Origin: Devosia sp. | GTDB taxonomy: Bacteria; Pseudomonadota; Alphaproteobacteria; Rhizobiales; Devosiaceae | Reading direction: 5' to 3' | Assembly: GCA_028290225.1 (NCBI GenBank) | Contig: JAQGKH010000027.1 | Coordinates: forward strand, 1 to 5,945 | Length of the DNA stretch: 5,945 nucleotides | In this document: positions 1 through 4,634 of the stretch, one piece after another | Position numbering within the stretch: the stretch's first letter is position 1 | How the letters are laid out: the number at the start of each line of letters is the position of its first letter | Position numbers and translations under genes: made by a program | The notes under the pieces: model-generated | Told to the model about the DNA's origin: nothing | Database searches by the model: none | Seen by the model: only the letters and a program-made list of their open reading frames with translations

Positions 1-23
1 CCGCGGCGGGAAGCTTGTTCTAG
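1..23 (+). CDS. nuoN: Probable 3' end of nuoN (NADH-quinone oxidoreductase subunit N), partial
   Basis: Six sense codons are visible in the frame that ends with TAG at 21-23, reading A-A-G-S-L-F-stop. This is too little to identify a protein from sequence. The call rests on known gene order: in many Hyphomicrobiales the nuo operon for respiratory complex I ends with nuoN, followed directly by birA, rnj, a DUF1467 gene and proS, which is the order seen here. A hydrophobic tail ending in Leu-Phe would suit an integral membrane subunit. The stop codon touches the birA start codon. If the call is wrong, this is simply the end of another upstream gene in the same transcript. Confidence 0.42.
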
Positions 24-860
24 GTGCCGGGCTTTTCGCTCGGAACGGCCGCACGCAGCGCCGGCTATCGCCTGCGCGGCTTTGACTCCGTTGGCTCCAC
101 CAATGCCGAAGCGCTCGCGGCTGCCGCCGCGGGTGATCCGGGAGGGGTATGGTTCGCGGCCCGCCAGCAAACGGCGGGGCGGGGGCGGCGCGGTCGCCAA
201 TGGGAGTCCCCCGAAGGCAATCTGGCTGCGACGCTCTTGATCGCTCCTGATGTGGACCCCACTTTGGCCGCAACTCTGGGCTTTGTGGCCGGGGTGGCAT
301 TGAATCGTGCATTGGGGCATATGCTGCCGCAGGGAGCCGTCAAGCTTGGCATTGATGGCGCTGATGGGACGGTGGGAGACATGCCGGCGCGAATCGCGCT
401 GAAGTGGCCCAACGATGTCCTGGCCGATGGTGCCAAGCTTGCCGGCATTCTGCTGGAAGGGCAAATTGCTGCCGATGGCCGGCAGGCCGTAGCCATCGGC
501 TTTGGCGTCAATGTCGTGGCGGCACCTTCGGGCTTGCCATATCCTGCCACGAGTCTGGCAGATCTTGGAGTGCGGCATTCAGCTGAAATGGTGTTTGCTG
601 CATTGAGCGAATGCTGGGTGGATGCCTTCAGGCTCTGGAACGACGGGGCGGGCATGGAGGCCATTCTGCAGGAGTGGCGTGCGGCCGCGGCGGGTATTGG
701 CGCGCCGGTGGCCGTCAATCAGAACGGAGCAGTCCTGCGGGGCATCTTCGAAACTATCGATGGCAGCGGACGCTTGATTGTGCGCGCGCCTGACAATCGT
801 CGCATCGCCATCACGGCCGGCGACGTACATTTTGGGGCAACGGCCAGCGCCCGAAGCTGA
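24..860 (+). CDS. birA: Biotin--[acetyl-CoA-carboxylase] ligase, monofunctional (BirA without HTH)
   Basis: This cytoplasmic enzyme activates biotin with ATP to biotinyl-AMP and attaches it to a lysine of the biotin carboxyl carrier proteins of acetyl-CoA and related carboxylases. The 278-residue product has the family motifs in order: S-T-N at 25-27, the adenylate-binding loop GRGRRGR at 52-58, KWPND at 127-131, the catalytic-type lysine K138 in KLAGILLEG, and GFGVNV at 159-164. A small C-terminal beta domain covers about 225-275. The STN motif lies so near the N terminus that there is no room for the winged-helix DNA-binding domain of E. coli BirA, so it should not act as a biotin repressor; in alphaproteobacteria that role is known to fall to BioR. 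Residues about 100-124 form a Gly/Asp-rich insertion before KWPND compared with E. coli BirA. The GTG start directly follows the upstream TAG; only a weak GGCGGGA (6-12) precedes it, so translation is probably coupled. Confidence 0.93.
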   Translation: MPGFSLGTAARSAGYRLRGFDSVGSTNAEALAAAAAGDPGGVWFAARQQTAGRGRRGRQWESPEGNLAATLLIAPDVDPTLAATLGFVAGVALNRALGHMLPQGAVKLGIDGADGTVGDMPARIALKWPNDVLADGAKLAGILLEGQIAADGRQAVAIGFGVNVVAAPSGLPYPATSLADLGVRHSAEMVFAALSECWVDAFRLWNDGAGMEAILQEWRAAAAGIGAPVAVNQNGAVLRGIFETIDGSGRLIVRAPDNRRIAITAGDVHFGATASARS

Positions 861-932
861 CCGCAATATCTGCGCAGGCGACCGGCGGCCAAAGTCCGTC
901 GCGCGCCGCGCCAAGAAAGGACTGCATCACCC

Positions 933-2606
933 ATGGCTCAAAACCAAAGGGATGAACTCGTATTCGTGCCGCTCGGCGGAGTTGGCGAAATCGGGATGAA
1001 CATGGGCGCTTACGGCTTTGGGCCGGAGCGCTCGCGCAAGTGGATCGTGGTCGATTGCGGGGTCAGCTTCGGCGGGCCTGATCTGCCTGGCATCGAGCTG
1101 ATCATGGCCAATCCCGAGTTTCTCGAGGAACGCGCCGACGACGTCTTGGCGCTGATCCTGACCCATAGCCATGAAGACCATTATGGCGCCGTGCTGGATT
1201 TGTGGCCGGGTTTTGAAAAGCCGGTTTACTGCACGCCCTTTACCGCCGCGATGCTCGCGGCGAAGCGGGCAGGGGACGGTATTGTGGAAAATGTCGATAT
1301 TACCATCATGCGGCCCGGCCAGCCCTTCGATGTCGGTCCCTTCACCATCGAAGCCATCAACGTTGCCCACTCAATCCCGGAAAGCAATGCGCTGCTGATC
1401 AGCACGCCGATCGGGCGGGTGCTGCATACCGGTGACTGGAAGCTCGATCCCACCCCGGTGGTCAATGCGCCAACCGATTTTGCGCGGCTGCAGGCGATTG
1501 GCGAGGAGAGCTCGACGCCCCTCGCCCTGGTTTGCGATTCCACCAACGCGATGAAAGAGGGCGAAAGCCCGAGCGAAGCGGAAGTTGCCGCCAATCTGGA
1601 GACGCTGATCGCCAACGCGCCCAACCGGGTGGCGGTGACGACCTTCGCGTCCAATGTGGGACGTGTCGTTTCCATCGTCCGCGCTGCCGAAAAGGCGGGA
1701 CGCCAGGTGGTGCTTTCCGGCCGCTCGCTGCACCGCATTATGGGCATTGCCAAGGAGCTCGGGATGCTCGAAGGGCTGCCGCCCTTGCTGGACCAGGATG
1801 CCTATCGCACCCTGCCGCGCAACAAGATCGTGCTCATCTGCACCGGCTCGCAAGGGGAGGCCCGGGCGGCTATCGCCCGCATTGCGCGAGGCGACCATCC
1901 GGTGATCGAGCTGAATGCCGGCGATCGCATGATCTTTTCGTCCTGGGCCATTCCGGGCAACGAACGGGAAGTGATCGACATCCAGAACCTCCTGATCGAC
2001 AAGGGCGTGGAGATCATCACGCAGAACGATGGGCTGGTGCATGTCACCGGTCACCCGCGGCGTGGCGAACTGCAAAAGCTTTATTCCTGGGTCAAGCCGC
2101 AGGTGCTGGTGCCGGTGCATGGCGAGCCGGCGCATTTGCTGGCCCATGCCAAGCTTGGGCGCGAAGCGGGCATTCCCAATGTGATCGACGCGCGCAATGG
2201 GGACATGGTCCGCCTGTTCCCCGAGCCGCTGGCCTTCCCGGCCGAAGTGCGTACCGGCGAGCTGTACCTGGATGGCCTGGTGCTGTGCACGCCCGAGGAG
2301 TCGGGCGTCAAAGGCCGTCGCCGCTTGTCCTTTGGCGGGCATGTGGTGGTCAGCCTTTGCGTCGGCGGCAATGGTCAGATCGTTTCGGGGCCGGACCTCG
2401 TTGTCGAGGGGTTGCCCGAAACCGAGGACGAGTCGATCACCGATCTGGTTGAGGACACCATTGCGGGCGTGCTCAAGAGCATGCCGGCCAAGCGACGCAG
2501 TGACACCGAGGTGCTGAATTCGGCGTTGTTCAAGGCCATCCGCAATGAGGTCAATGCGTATTGGGGCCGCAAGCCCAATGTATCGGTGTTCGTGCACCGG
2601 GTTTGA
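933..2606 (+). CDS. rnj: Ribonuclease J (metallo-beta-lactamase / beta-CASP RNase)
   Basis: RNase J is a cytoplasmic, zinc-dependent 5'-3' exoribonuclease, with endonuclease activity in some species, that acts in mRNA turnover and, in alphaproteobacteria, in maturing rRNA 5' ends. The 557-residue length is normal for the family. The N terminus has the FVPLGGVGEIG signature (11-21). Metal ligands follow: HSHEDH (78-83), H146 in VAHSIPES, and D168 in HTGDWK. The beta-CASP domain spans roughly 200-350, with CDSTNA (201-206) and TGSQGE (304-309). The beta-lactamase fold then resumes with H374 in VTGHPRRGEL and H396 in VPVHGEP, and a C-terminal domain (about 450-557) ends in FVHRV. No key residue appears to be missing. 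The ATG at 933 is preceded by AAAGGA at 916-921 and leads straight into the conserved N terminus. It lies 72 bases after birA with no clear terminator between them, so cotranscription is likely. Confidence 0.96.
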   Translation: MAQNQRDELVFVPLGGVGEIGMNMGAYGFGPERSRKWIVVDCGVSFGGPDLPGIELIMANPEFLEERADDVLALILTHSHEDHYGAVLDLWPGFEKPVYCTPFTAAMLAAKRAGDGIVENVDITIMRPGQPFDVGPFTIEAINVAHSIPESNALLISTPIGRVLHTGDWKLDPTPVVNAPTDFARLQAIGEESSTPLALVCDSTNAMKEGESPSEAEVAANLETLIANAPNRVAVTTFASNVGRVVSIVRAAEKAGRQVVLSGRSLHRIMGIAKELGMLEGLPPLLDQDAYRTLPRNKIVLICTGSQGEARAAIARIARGDHPVIELNAGDRMIFSSWAIPGNEREVIDIQNLLIDKGVEIITQNDGLVHVTGHPRRGELQKLYSWVKPQVLVPVHGEPAHLLAHAKLGREAGIPNVIDARNGDMVRLFPEPLAFPAEVRTGELYLDGLVLCTPEESGVKGRRRLSFGGHVVVSLCVGGNGQIVSGPDLVVEGLPETEDESITDLVEDTIAGVLKSMPAKRRSDTEVLNSALFKAIRNEVNAYWGRKPNVSVFVHRV

Positions 2607-2622
2607 TTGCTGACGCCGCACG

Positions 2623-2650
2623 GTCGAGGGCGGCAATGTGCCCCCTCGAC
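2623..2650 (+). terminator. Hairpin after rnj, possible weak terminator or 3'-end processing signal
   Basis: GTCGAGGG (2623-2630) and CCCTCGAC (2643-2650) are perfect 8-base inverted repeats, starting 17 bases after the rnj stop. Two further G-C pairs (2632-2633 with 2641-2642) can form if C2631 bulges out, leaving a 7-base loop. The following bases (2651-2660) are T-rich but interrupted, so any intrinsic termination would be partial. The DUF1467 start is 53 bases downstream. The hairpin could let some transcription through or protect the rnj message from 3' decay. The pairing is seen directly; the function is inferred. Confidence 0.5.
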
Positions 2651-2702
2651 TTCTGCTGTTCAGGACTGACTATGGGATCGTCGTCGGGAAAGGACCCTTG
2701 CC

Positions 2703-2951
2703 ATGCCGTACGGTTCGATCGTTGCCGTGTTCTTTGTCCTCTGGTGGCTGTGCTTTGTGGCGGTGCTGCCAATCGGCACGCAAAGCCAGCATGAACTCGG
2801 GGAGGTTGTTTCAGGCACCGATCCCGGAGCGCCGGCGGCGCCGGCACTCCTTCGCAAGGCCTTGATCGCGACGGCTTTGGCTTTGGTAGTCACACCCCTG
2901 CTGCTTTGGGGGATCAACAGCGGTGCCCTGCACGAATACTGGAACCGTTGA
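2703..2951 (+). CDS. DUF1467 family small inner-membrane protein
   Basis: This 82-residue protein has two predicted membrane helices, at about residues 5-23 and 52-70. The linker between them carries the recognisable DUF1467 pattern: a VLPIGTQSQHE segment at 21-31, then a GEVVSGTDPGAPAAP segment at 33-47. RK at 51-52, just before helix 2, would suit a cytoplasmic loop. The family is common in alphaproteobacteria and its function is unknown to me. The ATG start is well supported by GGAAAGGA at 2687-2694, 8 bases upstream. Its position between rnj and proS matches the usual alphaproteobacterial order, but that neighbourhood does not by itself reveal a role. It is probably read from the upstream birA-rnj transcript, subject to the hairpin at 2623-2650, and is followed by a strong terminator. 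Confidence 0.9.
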   Translation: MPYGSIVAVFFVLWWLCFVAVLPIGTQSQHELGEVVSGTDPGAPAAPALLRKALIATALALVVTPLLLWGINSGALHEYWNR

Positions 2952-3013
2952 ATGGGCGAGCTGCCCGATGTTTCTTCGGGTGGTGCCTGATCAATGCATG
3001 GAATGACTGAATC

Positions 3014-3043
3014 AAAAAAGCAGGGCACGTGGCCCTGCTTGTT
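3014..3043. terminator. Bidirectional rho-independent terminator
   Basis: AAGCAGGGC (3018-3026) and GCCCTGCTT (3032-3040) form a perfect 9-bp stem around a 5-base loop (ACGTG). On the + strand the stem runs into TT-G-TTT (3039-3044). On the - strand it is followed by six T (complement of A3014-3019), which is an even better tail. It lies 62 bases after the DUF1467 stop and would end the upstream transcript, so proS probably needs its own promoter. No minus-strand gene is seen between it and proS, so the - strand activity may only block antisense transcription. Confidence 0.88.
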
Positions 3044-3071
3044 TGAGTTTGACGACATACGCTGGTCTTAG
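3043..3071 (+). promoter_or_regulatory. Weak sigma-70-type promoter candidate after the terminator
   Basis: TTGAGT (3043-3048) and TCTTAG (3066-3071) are 17 bases apart and match the -35 and -10 consensus at 4/6 and 3/6 positions. The position, directly after the terminator, is where a promoter for the next transcription unit would be expected. The match is poor and alphaproteobacterial promoters are hard to recognise by eye. A second possibility is TTGAGA (3147-3152) with TGTAGG (3171-3176), 18 bases apart, which is also weak. One of them, or neither, may drive proS. Confidence 0.22.
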
Positions 3072-3146
3072 GCTCGCTCGAAAGCGGCTGCCAACGCTCC
3101 TCCCTGACGCTGTCGACGTCTAGCGGTGTGGACCGCCTTTGCTTTA
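3071..3146 (+). ncRNA. Candidate small RNA or structured proS leader with anti-Shine-Dalgarno motif
   Basis: Three small hairpins can be drawn. The first is TCGCT/AGCGG with a CGAA loop (3074-3087), extended by GGC 3071-3073 with GCC 3090-3092 across a 2-base bulge. The second is GACG (3106-3109) with CGTC (3117-3120). The third is GCGGT (3123-3127) with ACCGC (3132-3136), followed by T-rich CTTTGCTTTATT. Between the first and second lies CTCCTCCCT (3097-3105), which is complementary to Shine-Dalgarno sequences and would be largely single-stranded. Such an exposed CU-rich stretch plus a 3' terminator resembles trans-acting alphaproteobacterial sRNAs such as the alpha-r8/MmgR and AbcR types, but I cannot confirm a family match. 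The last stem is short, so it may not terminate, and the whole could simply be proS 5' leader. Confidence 0.2.
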
Positions 3147-3157
3147 TTGAGACGGAA

Positions 3158-3176
3158 CCTAACAAGTTGTTGTAGG
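3158..3176. repeat. Near-palindrome upstream of proS
   Basis: CCTAACAA (3158-3165) and TTGTAGG (3170-3176) pair over 7 bp with one bulged A (3162) and a 4-base GTTG loop. It lies 108 bases before the proS start. As DNA it could be a repressor-type operator, and it overlaps the weak promoter candidate at 3147-3176. As RNA it would be a leader hairpin. It has no T run, so it is not a terminator. Confidence 0.3.
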
Positions 3177-3275
3177 ACTGTCACGCGGATTCTGCATGCC
3201 TTCCATGCTCGAATTGAATGGACGTCCGGCCCTGCAATGGGCATCAAACAAACCCTTGTCTCGCTTTGTATTCCT

Positions 3276-3279
3276 GGAG
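3276..3279 (+). promoter_or_regulatory. Ribosome binding site that fixes the proS start
   Basis: GGAG at 3276-3279 lies 5 bases before ATG 3285. In-frame starts further upstream (GTG 3126, ATG 3237) would add residues that do not resemble the family, whereas the ATG at 3285 gives the typical MRLSRYFLP N terminus. Confidence 0.75.
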
Positions 3280-3284
3280 TCGCA

Positions 3285-4634
3285 ATGCGCCTGTCTCGCT
3301 ACTTTCTACCGGTGCTCCGCGATGTTCCCAAGGAAGCCGAGATTGTCTCGCATCGCTTGATGCTGCGAGCCGGCATGATCCGGCAGCAGGCTTCGGGTCT
3401 CTATAGCTGGCTGCCGCTTGGTTATAAGGCCTTGATGAAGGTGCAGCGCATCATCGAGCAGGAGCAGGATCGCTCGGGGGCCGTGGAGCTGCTGATGCCC
3501 ACCATCCAGTCAGCCGATCTGTGGCGCGAGTCTGGCCGCTATGAAGCCTATGGCAAGGAAATGCTGCGGATCGAGGACCGGCATGAGCGCGAGTTCCTTT
3601 ACGGGCCCACCAATGAGGAGATGATCACCGACATCTTCCGGACCTATGTGAAGTCCTACAAGGATCTGCCGCTCAATCTCTACCATATCCAGTGGAAGTT
3701 CCGCGACGAGGTGCGGCCACGCTTTGGGACCATGCGTTCACGCGAATTCCTGATGAAGGATGCCTACAGCTTCGACCTGACCAAGGACGATGCCGTGCGC
3801 GCCTACCAGCGCATGTTCGTGGCTTATCTGCGCACCTATGCCCGCATGGGGCTGACAGCGATACCGATGCGCGCCGATACCGGGCCGATTGGTGGCGATC
3901 TGAGCCATGAATGGATCATCCTGGCCGAGACTGGCGAAAGCCAGGTGTTCTGCCACCGCGACCTGCTCGACAAGCCCATCCCGGCGCAGGACACCGACTT
4001 CCGCGGCGATCTCAACCCTATCGTCGACGACTGGACCTCGCTTTACGCCGCGACCGAGGACATGGTCGACATGGGCGAATATGAAGCCCAAGTGCCCGAA
4101 GACAAGCGCATTTCGGCCCGGGGCATCGAAGTGGGTCATATCTTCTACTTCGGCACCAAGTATTCCGAGCCGATGAAGGCAAGCGTCACGGGCCCGGACG
4201 GCAAGGAAACCATTGTTCATATGGGTTCCTACGGCATCGGGCTGACGCGCCTGCTGCCCGCCATCATCGAGGCGAGCCACGATGATGCGGGTATCATCTG
4301 GCCGGTCAGCGTTGCGCCGTTCGAGGTGGTGCTGATCAATCTCAAGGCCGGCGATGCGGCGTGCGACGCGGCTTGCGACGGGATCTACGCGGAGCTGCAG
4401 GCGGCGGGCCTCGACATTCTCTACGATGATCGCGATCAGCCCGCGGGCGGCAAGTTTGCGACAGCCGACCTGATCGGCATCCCCTATCAGATCATCCTTG
4501 GCCCACGCGGCCTGAAATCGGGCGAAGCCGAAATCAAGCACCGCAAGAGCGGTGAACGCGAAGCCTTGCCGTTGGCAGCGGCAGTGGAGCGGCTTCGCGC
4601 ACTGATCGAACCGCAACGAGGAACGGACATTTGA
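3285..4634 (+). CDS. proS: Prolyl-tRNA synthetase, short alphaproteobacterial type without INS editing domain
   Basis: This cytoplasmic class II synthetase charges tRNA-Pro with proline using ATP. The 449-residue product starts with MRLSRYFLP. Motif 1 runs from about GLYSWLPLG (38-46) to P72. TNEE (109-112) follows, then motif 2, with FRDEVRPRFG (139-148) and REFLMKDAYSF (153-163). Motif 3 is GSYGIGLTRLLPA (314-326). The anticodon-binding domain covers about 345-440 and includes DDRDQPAGGKFATADLIGIP (381-400). E. coli ProS has about 570 residues because a roughly 180-residue INS editing domain lies between motifs 2 and 3. Here that interval is only about 150 residues, so the cis-editing domain is absent, as is usual in alphaproteobacteria. 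Such species commonly rely on a separate ProXp-ala type deacylase to clear Ala-tRNA-Pro; none is in this window. The start is supported by GGAG at 3276-3279. The stop overlaps the start of lolC, so the two probably form one operon. Confidence 0.97.
   Translation: MRLSRYFLPVLRDVPKEAEIVSHRLMLRAGMIRQQASGLYSWLPLGYKALMKVQRIIEQEQDRSGAVELLMPTIQSADLWRESGRYEAYGKEMLRIEDRHEREFLYGPTNEEMITDIFRTYVKSYKDLPLNLYHIQWKFRDEVRPRFGTMRSREFLMKDAYSFDLTKDDAVRAYQRMFVAYLRTYARMGLTAIPMRADTGPIGGDLSHEWIILAETGESQVFCHRDLLDKPIPAQDTDFRGDLNPIVDDWTSLYAATEDMVDMGEYEAQVPEDKRISARGIEVGHIFYFGTKYSEPMKASVTGPDGKETIVHMGSYGIGLTRLLPAIIEASHDDAGIIWPVSVAPFEVVLINLKAGDAACDAACDGIYAELQAAGLDILYDDRDQPAGGKFATADLIGIPYQIILGPRGLKSGEAEIKHRKSGEREALPLAAAVERLRALIEPQRGTDI
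4618..4623 (+). promoter_or_regulatory. Ribosome binding site that fixes the TTG start of lolC
   Basis: GAGGAA at 4618-4623, inside the last codons of proS, is a strong Shine-Dalgarno match about 8 bases before TTG 4631. There is no ATG or GTG at this point. The next in-frame ATG (4694) would cut off the conserved segment before the first membrane helix. This site therefore decides for the TTG start. Confidence 0.75.

Larger units (their letters stand above)
2952..3284. other. Non-coding interval between the DUF1467 gene and proS (333 bases)
   Basis: I find no convincing protein gene here. In order it contains two mutually exclusive small hairpins just after the DUF1467 stop (GGGC 2954-2957 with GCCC 2963-2966, or CCCGA 2964-2968 with TCGGG 2976-2980), a strong bidirectional terminator (3014-3043), a weak promoter candidate (3043-3071), a structured segment with CTCCTCCC (3071-3146), a near-palindrome (3158-3176), and the proS ribosome binding site (3276-3279). 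The reading frame that extends proS upstream to a GTG at 3126 does not look like protein belonging to the family. The interval probably ends the upstream operon and holds the proS promoter and leader, possibly with a small RNA gene. Confidence 0.7.

Noticed and set aside
1532..2452. Plus-strand open frame of 306 codons in another frame of rnj
   Set aside because: Arg/Gly/Ala-rich product with no domain; a shadow of rnj caused by high GC content.
1371..2636. Long minus-strand open frame (421 codons) opposite rnj
   Set aside because: It lies almost wholly inside rnj, whose motifs are unambiguous. Its product is rich in His, Arg and Gln with no recognisable domain, as expected from the antisense of high-GC coding DNA.
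3126..3284. N-terminal extension of proS from GTG 3126 (53 extra residues)
   Set aside because: The extension is unlike any part of prolyl-tRNA synthetases, overlaps non-coding structure, and a proper ribosome binding site (3276-3279) precedes ATG 3285, which gives the family N terminus.
3041..3284. T-box riboswitch or tRNA gene upstream of proS
   Set aside because: I see no T-box-like sequence, no antiterminator/terminator pair next to proS and no tRNA cloverleaf; T-boxes are also mostly a Gram-positive device.
3738..4616. Minus-strand open frame (292 codons) opposite proS
   Set aside because: Entirely inside proS, no recognisable motif and no plausible ribosome binding context; treated as a shadow.
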